Part shown: positions 42,463 through 50,876 of the stretch, piece by piece
Layout of the letters: each line of letters opens with the position of its first letter
Position numbering within the stretch: position 1 is the first letter of the stretch
From: Syntrophaceae bacterium UBA6109
GTDB taxonomy: Bacteria > Desulfobacterota > Syntrophia > Syntrophales > UBA6109
Direction: 5' to 3'
Length of the DNA: 64,000 nucleotides
Assembly: GCA_002428445.1 (NCBI GenBank)
Contig: DIWJ01000044.1
Coordinates: forward strand, 71,802 to 135,801
Translations under genes and position numbers: made by a program
Notes under the pieces: generated by a model
The model's database searches: none
Told to the model about the DNA's origin: nothing
The model's input: the letters and a program-made list of their open reading frames with translations, nothing else

Positions 42463-42489
42463 TTGACTTACAAAAGGCGTGGATATAAC
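42463..42489 (+). promoter_or_regulatory. Promoter candidate of the TPR-SLH lipoprotein gene
   Basis: TTGACT (42463-42468) and TATAAC (42484-42489) with a 15-base spacer, 80 bases before the ATG. Both hexamers are good, spacing is short. Confidence 0.5.
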
Positions 42490-42568
42490 TAACAAAGCGG
42501 TTATTTTACGGAAACTGAAACGGGGCGTGCCCTCTTCGGGGGACGTGCCAACGAAAGGAGATTTGAAT

Positions 42569-43741
42569 ATGATGCACCGAATTCGCCATCGCCGGCTGTT
42601 GACGGTCTTGATCGCCTTCGCGGTGGTCCTTGCATTCGCCGCCTGTGCACCCAAAGCAAGGCCGCCCATAGGGCAGTTGGATACGCCGGAGCATCACACC
42701 TACACAGGCGTCAAACTCCTCAACCAGGGAAAATATACGGATGCCCAGCGGGAGTTCGAGCTGGCCCTCCAGCTGAATGCAAAGTTCTCGCCCGCCCATA
42801 CCGGCATGGGACTCGTCAAGGCCCTTCAGGGAGATCTGAAGGCGGGCTTCGAGGCGATGAAGACCGCCAAGAAATACGCAAATACGAACGAAGAGAAGAC
42901 CGCCCACTACACCGGGTTGATCCGGCTGCACACGATGAACGCAAGGCAGGACAAGGGATGGCTGGCCAATGCCAAGGATGCCTTCGACGATGCGATTCTC
43001 GTCGATCCGAAGGCCGATGCACCCTACTTCTTCATGGGCAAGGCCTACAAACAGGGCCTCGATTTCAATCCGGCCGGACAGATGTTCGCGAAGGTCCTGG
43101 AATTGAAAGGCGAGTATGCGGGGCCGGCGGACGCGGAATGGAATCTCGTCCAGAAGATCCAGCGCGCCATGCCGGGCACCATCACCGGCAGGAAGATCGC
43201 CATCCTTGAGCGGATCACCCGCGCCGATGCGGCCGCCCTCTTCATGGAGGAATTGAAGATCGACAACCTGTACGGCAAGCGCACCCTGAAAAACTTCGAC
43301 ACCTCTTTCAAGGATCCCGCGAAGGCCAAAGAAGCGGCCGCCAAGCGTCCCAGGACAGCGGCGGACATCGCCGACCATCCGTTGAAGGCGGATATCGAAG
43401 GACTCCTCGCGATCGGCGTGCGTGGGTTGGAACCTTATCCCGACGGAAACTTCCGGCCGAATGAGATCGTCGACAGGGCGAGCTTCGCCATGATGGTGGA
43501 GGACATCCTGATCAAGGTGACGGGCGACAACGCACTGGCCACCAAATTCATCGGCAACACCTCGCCCTTCCCGGATCTGCGCGCCGATCTGGCCTATTTC
43601 AACGCCGCGATGGTTGTCACGTCCCGGGGGCTGATGGAGGTGAAGAATGCGGCGACCGGCGAATTCGCGCCGCTGAATCCGGTGCCGGGCGTGGACGGAC
43701 TGCTCGTGATCCGGAAGATGAAAGAGCAGTTGAAATTCTAA
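42569..43741 (+). CDS. Lipoprotein with TPR repeats and an S-layer-homology-like domain
   Basis: 390 residues. AAAGGAG 8 bases before ATG 42569; signal peptide with lipobox FAAC (Cys26). Residues about 50-200 are tetratricopeptide-like (VKLLNQGKYTDAQREFELAL, DAPYFFMGKAYKQGLDFNPA). Residues about 210-385 show SLH-type features (ERITRADAAALFMEEL, then ADIADHPLKADIEGLLAIGV, EPYPDGNFRPNEIVDRASFA). It probably tethers envelope layers or binds cell-wall polymer from the outer-membrane inner face. It ends at a strong terminator. Confidence 0.82.
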   Translation: MMHRIRHRRLLTVLIAFAVVLAFAACAPKARPPIGQLDTPEHHTYTGVKLLNQGKYTDAQREFELALQLNAKFSPAHTGMGLVKALQGDLKAGFEAMKTAKKYANTNEEKTAHYTGLIRLHTMNARQDKGWLANAKDAFDDAILVDPKADAPYFFMGKAYKQGLDFNPAGQMFAKVLELKGEYAGPADAEWNLVQKIQRAMPGTITGRKIAILERITRADAAALFMEELKIDNLYGKRTLKNFDTSFKDPAKAKEAAAKRPRTAADIADHPLKADIEGLLAIGVRGLEPYPDGNFRPNEIVDRASFAMMVEDILIKVTGDNALATKFIGNTSPFPDLRADLAYFNAAMVVTSRGLMEVKNAATGEFAPLNPVPGVDGLLVIRKMKEQLKF

Positions 43742-43760
43742 AGGGAACCATGGCACGGGA

Positions 43761-43818
43761 GACTAAGAGCGGAAGGCGTCAAGACCTTTTCCTGCCCTCC
43801 GTTCTTAGTCCTTTTTTT
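43761..43818 (+). terminator. Rho-independent terminator or attenuator directly before valS
   Basis: GACTAAGA pairs with TCTTAGTC (43761-43768 and 43803-43810), extended inward by CGGA/TCCG, followed by CTTTTTTT. Only 13 bases separate the T-run from the valS start, so valS mRNA must read through this hairpin or start inside it. Confidence 0.88.
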
Positions 43819-43831
43819 ATGGAGATGACGA

Positions 43832-46498
43832 ATGCAGAGCGGCGGTTTGCCCAAGACGTTTTCGCCTCACGAGGTTGAGGAGAAGCTGTACAGGACCTGG
43901 CTGGAAGGCCATTTTTTCCACGCGCAGGACACGAGTTCCAAAAAACCGTTTTCGATCGTGATCCCTCCGCCCAACGTGACGGGGATGCTTCACATGGGGC
44001 ATGCCCTCAACAATGTGCTGCAGGATATCATGACCCGCTTCCGGCGCATGCAGGGCTATAACGCCCTGTGGATGCCGGGGATGGACCATGCCGGCATTGC
44101 GACGCAGAACGTCGTCGAGCAGGAGCTTGCCAAGGAAGGACTGACCCGGCATGATCTCGGGCGCGAAAAGTTCATCGAACGTGTCTGGGAATGGAAGGCC
44201 AAGTATGGCGGGGTGATCGTCAATCAGCTCAAACGGCTCGGCTGTTCCTGCGATTGGGAACGGGAACGCTTCACGATGGACGAGGGACTGTCGCGGGCCG
44301 TCCGCGAGGTTTTCGTCCGGCTGTACGGAGACGGCCTCATCTACCAGGGCGATTACATCGTCAACTGGTGCCCTCGCTGCCATACGGCGATTTCGGATCT
44401 CGAGGTCGAGTACAAGGAACAGCAGGGATCCCTGTGGGAAATCCGCTACCCCTTTGCCGACGGATCGCCGGGGGGGATCGTTGTCGCCACGACGCGTCCG
44501 GAAACCATGCTGGGCGACACGGCTGTCGCCGTCCATCCTGACGATGCGCGCTACCGGGAGGTGGTGGGCAAGGACGTGATCCTGCCGCTCGTCAACCGCC
44601 GCATCCCCATCATCGCCGACGCCTATGTCACGATGGATTTCGGTTCGGGCGCCGTCAAGATCACGCCGGCCTGCGACCCCAACGACTTCGCGATGGCCGG
44701 ACGGCAGAAACTGGAGATCGTCAAGATCATGGACGGCGCCGGCGTCATCAATGAGAACGGCGGGATTTACAAGGGACAGGACCGCTACGAATGCCGGAAG
44801 AACGTCGTCGAGGATCTGCAAAAAGGCGGGTATCTCGTGGGGGTGAAGCCTTACCTGCACAACGTCGGCCAGTGCTACCGGTGCAAGACCGATGTCGAGC
44901 CCATGGTCTCCAAACAGTGGTTTGTCCGCATCGCGCCGCTGGCGAAAGAGGCGATCGCCGCCGTCGTGAAGGGCAATACCCGCATCGTGCCCGCCATGTG
45001 GGAGGCCACCTATTTCGAATGGATGAACAACATCCGCGACTGGTGCATTTCCCGCCAGATCTGGTGGGGGCACCGCATCCCCGTGTGGACCTGCGACGAC
45101 TGCGGGAAGATGATCGTGGCCTCCGTCGATCCCGACCGCTGCCCGGACTGCGGCAACACGAAGCTGCGCCAGGAGGAGGACGTCCTGGATACCTGGTTCA
45201 GCTCGGCGCTGTGGCCTTTTTCGACCCTGGGCTGGCCGGATCGGACGGAAGCCCTGAAGACGTTCTATCCGACCTCGCTTCTGGTCACGGGGTTCGACAT
45301 CCTGTTCTTCTGGGTGGCGCGGATGATGATGATGGGGCTGTACGTCATGAAGGACGTGCCGTTCCGGGATGTCTATCTGCATGCCCTTGTCCGGGATGAG
45401 CGCGGCGAGAAGATGAGCAAGTCCCGCGGCAACATCATCGACCCGCTCGAGATGATCGACAAATACGGAACGGACGCCTTCCGCTTCACCCTGGCTGCGT
45501 TCACCGCGCAGGGGCGCGATGTCCGGATGTCCGAGGAGCGCATCGAAGGCTACAGGCACTTCGTAACCAAGGTCTGGAACGCGGCGAGATTTTCCCTGAT
45601 GAACCTTGAAGATTTTACGGACGCCGAATCGGGAACCGCAGCGGCGGAGCCTCTTTCACTCCCCGACCGCTGGATCCTGTCCCGGCTGGATCAGGCCGTT
45701 GCCGACGTCACGCGGAGCCTCGACGAATACCGTTTCAACGAGGCGGCCGGCGCCGTCTATGCCTTCATCTGGCATGAGCTCTGCGACTGGCATCTCGAAC
45801 TCGTCAAGCCGGTCCTGTACGGAAAGGAAAGCGAAGCGGCCCGCAAGGCCGCCCAGAAGACGCTGTACGGGGTTCTGAAATCGTCCCTGAAACTGCTGCA
45901 CCCCTTCATGCCGTTCATGACCGAGGAGATCTGGCAGACGCTGGTCGCGGACGGGTCGTCGGTCATGACCAGTTCGTTCCCGGCGCCCGGGGAGTTCCCG
46001 CGGGACAAGGACGCGGAATCGCGCATGGCGCTGATCGTGGACGTGATCACGGCGGTGCGGAACATCCGCGGAGAAATGGGCATCGCCCCGTCGCGGAAGC
46101 TCAAAGTCCTGCTGTCGACGGAGGAAGAGATCTCCCGCTCGGTCCTGGAAGACGGGAGACGCTACATCGTGAATCTGGCGAATCTGGAGGATCTGTCCGT
46201 TGCGGCAAGTGCCGCGGAACCCAGGAAGGCGGCAACCGGCCTGTGCGGTACGACGAAGGTATATGTCCTCCTGGAAGGGGTGATCGATTTCGCCTCCGAG
46301 AGGACGCGGCTCGAAAAGGAAATGGCCAAGGTCGACAAGGATCTGGCCGTCGTGGAGCGCAAACTCTCCAATCCCGATTTCCGCACGAAGGCGGCGCCGG
46401 CGATTCTTGAGAAAGAAGAGCGGAAGAGCCGCGACTTCCGGGAGAAACGGGACGTGCTGCAGGCGGCCCTGAAGAGGCTCGAGGAGATGGCCGAATGA
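43832..46498 (+). CDS. valS: Valine-tRNA ligase
   Basis: Class I synthetase, 888 residues. HIGH motif as LHMGHA after PPPNVTG, the CP1 editing domain (TTRPETMLGDTAVAVHP), zinc-type cysteines (CPDCG), KMSKS in GEKMSKSRGN, and a C-terminal coiled coil (RTRLEKEMAKVDKDLAVVER) that contacts the tRNA elbow. Site GGAGATGA precedes the ATG. The stop overlaps nadC by 4 bases. Confidence 0.98.
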   Translation: MQSGGLPKTFSPHEVEEKLYRTWLEGHFFHAQDTSSKKPFSIVIPPPNVTGMLHMGHALNNVLQDIMTRFRRMQGYNALWMPGMDHAGIATQNVVEQELAKEGLTRHDLGREKFIERVWEWKAKYGGVIVNQLKRLGCSCDWERERFTMDEGLSRAVREVFVRLYGDGLIYQGDYIVNWCPRCHTAISDLEVEYKEQQGSLWEIRYPFADGSPGGIVVATTRPETMLGDTAVAVHPDDARYREVVGKDVILPLVNRRIPIIADAYVTMDFGSGAVKITPACDPNDFAMAGRQKLEIVKIMDGAGVINENGGIYKGQDRYECRKNVVEDLQKGGYLVGVKPYLHNVGQCYRCKTDVEPMVSKQWFVRIAPLAKEAIAAVVKGNTRIVPAMWEATYFEWMNNIRDWCISRQIWWGHRIPVWTCDDCGKMIVASVDPDRCPDCGNTKLRQEEDVLDTWFSSALWPFSTLGWPDRTEALKTFYPTSLLVTGFDILFFWVARMMMMGLYVMKDVPFRDVYLHALVRDERGEKMSKSRGNIIDPLEMIDKYGTDAFRFTLAAFTAQGRDVRMSEERIEGYRHFVTKVWNAARFSLMNLEDFTDAESGTAAAEPLSLPDRWILSRLDQAVADVTRSLDEYRFNEAAGAVYAFIWHELCDWHLELVKPVLYGKESEAARKAAQKTLYGVLKSSLKLLHPFMPFMTEEIWQTLVADGSSVMTSSFPAPGEFPRDKDAESRMALIVDVITAVRNIRGEMGIAPSRKLKVLLSTEEEISRSVLEDGRRYIVNLANLEDLSVAASAAEPRKAATGLCGTTKVYVLLEGVIDFASERTRLEKEMAKVDKDLAVVERKLSNPDFRTKAAPAILEKEERKSRDFREKRDVLQAALKRLEEMAE

Positions 46499-47349
46499 TT
46501 CCGCTGTACCGGCTCCGGCAATCCATCCAGGCGGCCCTCGAGGAAGATCTCGAGCACGGCGACATCACGACGTCGTCCTCGTTGACGGGCGGCGAGACGG
46601 GCAGGGCGACGGCCCGGGCAAAATCGGCGCTGGTCCTGGCGGGGATCGATGTCTTCCGGGAGGTTTTTCTTCTTCTCGACCCATCCTTGTCCTTCACGGC
46701 CTCCCGGCGGGACGGCCAGTCCGTTCAGCCGGGGGAGGCCCTTGCGGAGGTGCGGGGGAATCTTTCCGCCATCCTCACGGCCGAGCGCGTCGCCCTCAAT
46801 TTTCTCCAGCGGATGAGCGGCATCGCGACGCTGACCCGGCGGTACGTCGAGGCCGTACAGGGAACCGGAGCGCAAATCATCGATACGCGGAAGACGGCGC
46901 CGGGCCTGCGGATCTTCGACAAGTATGCCGTGCGGGTCGGCGGCGGCGCCAATCATCGTTTCGGTCTGGCCGACGGCGTCCTCATCAAGGACAACCATAT
47001 CGTCGCCGCCGGGGGCATCCGCCAGGCGGTGCAGCGCGTGCGAGGGACGGTCCCGCATACCTGCCGCATCGAAGTCGAGGTGAAGAATCTCGAGGAACTG
47101 GACGAAGCCCTGGCCGCGGACGTGGAAATTGTCATGCTGGACAATATGGACATCGCGGAGATGAAGAAGGCGGTGGAACGCGTCGACGGGCGGAGGCTTC
47201 TTGAGGCCTCCGGCGGGATTTCGCTGGGAAACGTCCGCGCCGTCGCCGAGACCGGCGTGAACCTGATTTCCATCGGCGCCCTGACCCATTCTCCGGCCGC
47301 CGCGGACATCTCGTTGAAGATATCCGGCGATTCCGGGGCCGGTGCATAG
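46495..47349 (+). CDS. nadC: Nicotinate-nucleotide pyrophosphorylase (carboxylating)
   Basis: Quinolinate + PRPP to nicotinate mononucleotide in NAD synthesis. 284 residues. EEDLEHGDITT is the N-terminal motif, NFLQRMSGIAT and DTRKTAPGLR carry substrate-binding Arg/Lys, GGANHRFGL the PRPP loop, and LEASGGISLGNV the barrel end. Coupled to valS by ATGA overlap; nadA and nadB are not in view. Confidence 0.97.
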   Translation: MIPLYRLRQSIQAALEEDLEHGDITTSSSLTGGETGRATARAKSALVLAGIDVFREVFLLLDPSLSFTASRRDGQSVQPGEALAEVRGNLSAILTAERVALNFLQRMSGIATLTRRYVEAVQGTGAQIIDTRKTAPGLRIFDKYAVRVGGGANHRFGLADGVLIKDNHIVAAGGIRQAVQRVRGTVPHTCRIEVEVKNLEELDEALAADVEIVMLDNMDIAEMKKAVERVDGRRLLEASGGISLGNVRAVAETGVNLISIGALTHSPAAADISLKISGDSGAGA

Positions 47350-47388
47350 CCGGCCCGGACGGCGGGTTCTTCCGGAACGTGAACCTCT

Positions 47389-48183
47389 ATGGATCTGACG
47401 GAACAAGCGTTGAAGGACCGCCTGGGCGGGATACCGGGCGGCTGGGACGTGCGCTTTTTTTCCGCCCTCGCCTCTACAAACGATACGGCCTTTCAGCTCG
47501 GGCGCGAAGGCGCGCCCGACCGCACCGCTGTCTTTGCGGATACCCAGTCCCGCGGCAAGGGGCGCATGAAACGTCTCTGGCATTCTCCGCCGGCCCGGAA
47601 CCTCTACCTCTCGCTGCTTCTGAGGCCGCCGCTCGCCGCGGAGGCGCTTTCGCCGTTTCCTCTGGCGGCCGGCGTCGCCGTCGCACGCGTCCTCCTGCCT
47701 CATGCGGGGAAAGATTCCGTCCGCCTGAAGTGGCCGAATGACGTTCTCTTGAGCGGCAGAAAGGCGGCCGGGATTCTTGCGGAGGTGCGCACAAAAAAGA
47801 AAATGGCCGATTTCCTCGTCGTGGGAATCGGCATCAACGTGAACATGGAGGGCGTGGATTTCGATCCCTCGATCCGGGATATCGCCACTTCGCTTCGGGA
47901 AGCGACCGGCCGGAGCGTGTCGAGGCTGGGATTGGCCGTCGACCTCCTGCGGGCGTTCGAAGGGTGTTATGCGCGCTTTCTTCAGGAGGGATTCCCGTCG
48001 CTCCGGGAGGAGTGGCTGCGTTTCACCGGTATGGTGGGACAGCAGGTGCGCGTGTCTCTTGGGAATGACGTCTGCTGCGGCATCGTAGAGACGATCGGGT
48101 GGGACGGCGCGCTTGTCCTCCGGGACGGGCAGGGCCTTATCAGGCGAATGACGATCGGCGACGCCACGATACTGAAAGGCTGA
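47389..48183 (+). CDS. birA: Biotin-[acetyl-CoA-carboxylase] ligase
   Basis: Attaches biotin to carboxylase carrier proteins. 264 residues: catalytic and C-terminal domains only, without the N-terminal helix-turn-helix, so it is not a repressor (group I BirA). FSALASTNDTA, QSRGKGRMKRLW (biotinyl-AMP loop), LKWPNDVLLSGRKAAGIL and GIGINVN are diagnostic. Relevant to the acyl-CoA carboxylase subunit at 24709. Confidence 0.95.
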   Translation: MDLTEQALKDRLGGIPGGWDVRFFSALASTNDTAFQLGREGAPDRTAVFADTQSRGKGRMKRLWHSPPARNLYLSLLLRPPLAAEALSPFPLAAGVAVARVLLPHAGKDSVRLKWPNDVLLSGRKAAGILAEVRTKKKMADFLVVGIGINVNMEGVDFDPSIRDIATSLREATGRSVSRLGLAVDLLRAFEGCYARFLQEGFPSLREEWLRFTGMVGQQVRVSLGNDVCCGIVETIGWDGALVLRDGQGLIRRMTIGDATILKG

Positions 48184-48225
48184 TCTGAAGATTCTGAACA
48201 CGTTCTGCGTAAAAGAGGTGAGACG

Positions 48226-48990
48226 ATGCTGTTGGTGATCGATGTCGGAAACACAAACACGGTGATCGGCGTCTTCGAAGGGGAAAAACTGATTCACGAC
48301 TGGCGGATTCGAACCGTCGTGGACCACACGATCGATGAGTACGGCATGCTGATTCTCAGCCTTTACAAATCCAGCCGGATCAGCGCCAAAACCATCCGGG
48401 CGATCATTATCTCCTGCGTCGTGCCTCCGATGCTGAACATCCTGGAACCCCTGTGCGAGAAATACTTTCATCTGAAGCCGTTGATTGTAGGGCCCGGAGT
48501 CAAGACGGGGATGCCGATTTTCTACGACAACCCGAAGGAAGTCGGCGCCGACCGCGTCGTCAATGCCGTAGCGGCTTACGAAAAATACCATCGCGACTGC
48601 ATCATCGTCGATTTCGGCACCGCGACGACCTTCGACTACGTGTCCCCGCGCGGCGAGTACATGGGCGGGTGCATCTCCCCCGGGATCATGATTTCGAGCG
48701 AGGCCCTCTTCGACCGGGCGGCGAAGCTTCCCCGCGTCGAGCTCAGCCGGCCGAAGGCAGTCGTTGCCAAAGATACGGTCAGCAGCATGCAGGCGGGAAT
48801 TCTCTTCGGATATGCGGGCCTCGTGGACGGGATCGTCGGGCGCATGAAGGCCGAGGTGAAGTCCGACCCGATCGTTGTTGCGACGGGAGGTCTGGCGAGA
48901 GTGGTCGCGGCGGAGGCAAAAAGCATCGACGTCGTGGAAGAGATGCTCACCCTCGAGGGCCTGAGGATCATCTACATGAGGAACGTGTAA
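48226..48990 (+). CDS. coaX: Type III pantothenate kinase
   Basis: First step of CoA synthesis, 254 residues. ASKHA fold: [12 protein letters not shown] (phosphate 1), [22 protein letters not shown] (phosphate 2) and GGCISPGI. K+-dependent and not inhibited by CoA in characterised members. AGAGGTGAG precedes the ATG. Next to coaE. Confidence 0.96.
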   Translation: MLLVIDVGNTNTVIGVFEGEKLIHDWRIRTVVDHTIDEYGMLILSLYKSSRISAKTIRAIIISCVVPPMLNILEPLCEKYFHLKPLIVGPGVKTGMPIFYDNPKEVGADRVVNAVAAYEKYHRDCIIVDFGTATTFDYVSPRGEYMGGCISPGIMISSEALFDRAAKLPRVELSRPKAVVAKDTVSSMQAGILFGYAGLVDGIVGRMKAEVKSDPIVVATGGLARVVAAEAKSIDVVEEMLTLEGLRIIYMRNV

Positions 48991-49018
48991 GACGCGTTTC
49001 AAGCCGGAGATTCGTCTC

Positions 49019-49639
49019 ATGCTGCAGGTCGGACTGACGGGCGGAATCGCCTCGGGGAAATCAACCGTGGCGGCCATGCTGGAGGAAAGGGGCGCCCGCC
49101 TCATCGACTTCGACGTCCTGACGCGGGAGGTCGAGGCGCCCGGCCGGCCCGCCTGGGCTGCAATCGTCGCGGCCTTCGGCGGGGATGTCCTCCTGCCGGA
49201 CCGCACGCTCGACCGTGCGAAGCTGGCGGCGGTTGTCTTTCCCAACCCGGAGAAGCTCCGGCTGCTCAACGAATGCGTCCATCCCCATGTCTTTGGGGAA
49301 TGGAAAAGAAGAATCGCCGCGATTCTTGAACGCGATGCGCGGGCGATCGTCGTTTCCGATATTCCCCTGCTCGTTGAAGTGGGGATGCAGGACCTGGTGG
49401 ACGTGATCGTCCTCGTGCATGTGCCTCCGGCGGAACAGATCGAGCGCCTCGTGAGGCGCAACGGCGTCCGGCGTGAGGAAGCGGAGGCGAGGCTTGCCGC
49501 ACAGATGCCCATCGACCGAAAGATCGCAATCGCCGATTACGTGATCGACAACTCCGGCACATTGGAGCAGACGAAACGGCAGGTTGCGGATCTCTGGGAA
49601 CGATTGATCGGGCGGGAGCGGGAAACGGGATCCGGTTGA
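49019..49639 (+). CDS. coaE: Dephospho-CoA kinase
   Basis: Last step of CoA synthesis, 206 residues. P-loop GLTGGIASGKSTV, then LIDFDVLTREV with the catalytic Asp, DIPLLVEVGMQDLVD, and the lid RRNGVRREEAEARLAAQ. Follows coaX, so two CoA-pathway steps are probably co-transcribed. Confidence 0.96.
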   Translation: MLQVGLTGGIASGKSTVAAMLEERGARLIDFDVLTREVEAPGRPAWAAIVAAFGGDVLLPDRTLDRAKLAAVVFPNPEKLRLLNECVHPHVFGEWKRRIAAILERDARAIVVSDIPLLVEVGMQDLVDVIVLVHVPPAEQIERLVRRNGVRREEAEARLAAQMPIDRKIAIADYVIDNSGTLEQTKRQVADLWERLIGRERETGSG

Positions 49640-49688
49640 GAACGCTCGCCAAGAGGATTTCGCAATACAACCCTGGAGGGAAGACGAT

Positions 49689-50303
49689 ATGATCGAGAAG
49701 AATGTTCTTGCGGACTTCAGCGGGAAGGTCTCGGAGCCCGTCATCGATGCGACGGCCTATGTCCATCCTCTGGCTGCCGTCATCGGCAATGTGAGCATCG
49801 GACGGAACGTCATGGTGTCGCCGACCGCCTGCATACGGGGCGATGAAGGACAGCCTCTTTTTGTCGGCGATGATGCGAACGTCCAGGACGGCGTCGTTCT
49901 CCACGCCCTCGAAACCGAGGAACACGGCAAGCCCGTGGAGAAGAATCTCTGCGAGGTTGAGGGCCGGCGGTATGCGGTTTATGTCGGGAAAAGGGTGTCG
50001 CTGGCTCATCAGGTCCAGATCCACGGGCCGGCGGCAGTACTGGACGACACTTTCGTCGGCATGAAGGCCCTGGTCTTCCGGGCGCGCGTCGGCAGGGGAT
50101 GCGTGGTTGAGCCCGGCGCCATCCTTATGGGGGTGACGGTCCCGGATGGACGCTATATACCGGCCGGCGCCGTCGTGAGAAACCAGAAGGATGCGGATGC
50201 GCTCCCGGCGATCACGGACGACTATCCGATGAAGAGCCTCAACAAAGGTGTCGTGCACGTCAATACCGCCCTGGCGAAGGGATACCTTGCCGCCGCGAAG
50301 TAG
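49689..50303 (+). CDS. Gamma-class carbonic anhydrase, Cam type
   Basis: Left-handed beta-helix trimer that hydrates CO2, 204 residues. IRGDEG, NVQDGVVLHALE and VSLAHQVQIHGP supply the expected Arg, Asp, Gln and three zinc-ligand His residues. The acidic loop after the first His (ETEEHGKPVEKN) is the proton-shuttle loop of the prototype Cam, absent from CamH proteins. No signal peptide, so cytoplasmic, unlike Methanosarcina Cam. It may provide bicarbonate to carboxylases. Confidence 0.88.
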   Translation: MIEKNVLADFSGKVSEPVIDATAYVHPLAAVIGNVSIGRNVMVSPTACIRGDEGQPLFVGDDANVQDGVVLHALETEEHGKPVEKNLCEVEGRRYAVYVGKRVSLAHQVQIHGPAAVLDDTFVGMKALVFRARVGRGCVVEPGAILMGVTVPDGRYIPAGAVVRNQKDADALPAITDDYPMKSLNKGVVHVNTALAKGYLAAAK

Positions 50304-50327
50304 CGGCGAAGACGAGAGAAGACCCGA

Positions 50328-50356
50328 GAAAAGCCGGCTGCAAGGCCGGCTTTTTT
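50328..50356 (+). terminator. Rho-independent terminator of the coaX-coaE-carbonic anhydrase unit
   Basis: AAGCCGGC and GCCGGCTT flank a short TGCAAG loop, preceded by A residues and followed by TTTTTT. Strong stem. Confidence 0.9.
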
Positions 50357-50520
50357 CATGGGCTGGCGTCGTCGTTTGCCCTGCCGGGGGTGGGAGGCGT
50401 GACAGCGGATGTGGCACAGGCGGCGGCGCCTGCGCAGTTCAAGTGGAAGCTGCAGAGCGCGAACCCCGCAGGCCTCGAATATGCGTATTGGTCCAACCAC
50501 CAGGCCATTGAACCACAATA
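50351..50520 (+). pseudogene. N-terminal remnant of a TRAP substrate-binding protein (dctP-like)
   Basis: One frame reads GLASSFALPGVGG, then ADVAQAAAPAQFKWKLQSAN, and ends AIEPQ at a TAA (50519-50521 region). The first part looks like the hydrophobic and cleavage part of a Tat signal, and FKWKLQS is the usual first strand of DctP receptors. No start codon or twin-arginine motif remains, and only about 55 codons are left. Confidence 0.55.
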
Positions 50521-50634
50521 AGATATCGCGGGGCCATATTCCCTGTCAGCTGCACCATAGGATTTAGATTATAATTAATTATTACAGTTAGTTAAATAAT
50601 GATTCCCTTCCCGGCCGATGTGGGCAGAAAAGAC

Positions 50635-50663
50635 TTGACAAGGACCATCAAAAGGTTTACTGG
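50635..50663 (+). promoter_or_regulatory. Promoter of the FadR-type regulator gene
   Basis: Consensus TTGACA (50635-50640), 17-base spacer, TACTGG (50658-50663). The leader would be about 205 bases and includes the 120-bp repeat. Confidence 0.6.
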
Positions 50664-50671
50664 TTGAACCA
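50661..50671 (+). promoter_or_regulatory. Putative FadR/GntR-family operator TGGT-N3-ACCA
   Basis: TGGTTGAACCA is a perfect match to the TGGT-N3-ACCA half-site arrangement recognised by several FadR-subfamily regulators. It overlaps the -10 and probable start site of the promoter for such a regulator, so autorepression is likely. Binding is inferred. Confidence 0.55.
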
Positions 50672-50688
50672 CAAGGTGGAAGCTGGGT

Positions 50689-50809
50689 TTGAATCCGGCA
50701 GCGAGCGCATTCCCCGCGGCTTGCCATGGGGTAAGCGAGCGAATGATGTTCAAGATCCCTTCTTTGGGGATCGAAGATTCTACGGAGCTTGCTCCGGAGA
50801 GCTTCAATT
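50689..50809 (+). repeat. 120-bp three-hairpin dispersed repeat, copy in the regulator leader
   Basis: Same order as the copy at 29388: TTGAATCCGGCAGCG, CCCCGCGGC-TT-GCCATGGGG (two stem changes), GATCCC/GGGGATC middle hairpin, and CTACGGAGC-TT-GCTCCGGAG (one stem change), ending GCTTCAATT. Confidence 0.93.
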
Positions 50810-50876
50810 TATCCCCCCGAGAGAAAAACGGACAGACAGCGGTCCTGCAGTCCAAGAATACACCGAGGATTGAACC

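Larger units (their letters stand above)
50357..50876. other. Intergenic region before the FadR-type regulator
   Basis: No intact gene in about 520 bases. It contains, in order, the dctP-like remnant, an AT-rich tract (about 50560-50610), a promoter with an overlapping operator (50635-50671), and a full copy of the 120-bp repeat (50689-50809) within the transcribed leader of the regulator gene. Confidence 0.7.

Noticed and set aside
46162..49512. A minus-strand open frame of more than 1100 codons opposite valS, nadC, birA, coaX and coaE
   Set aside because: All five plus-strand genes have clear catalytic motifs; the antisense frame has none and no ribosome-binding site.
50489..50499. A second TGGT-N3-ACCA match (TGGTCCAACCA)
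   Set aside because: It lies inside the dctP-like remnant, away from any promoter, about 160 bases before the regulator promoter. Chance is likely, though cooperative binding with 50661 cannot be excluded.
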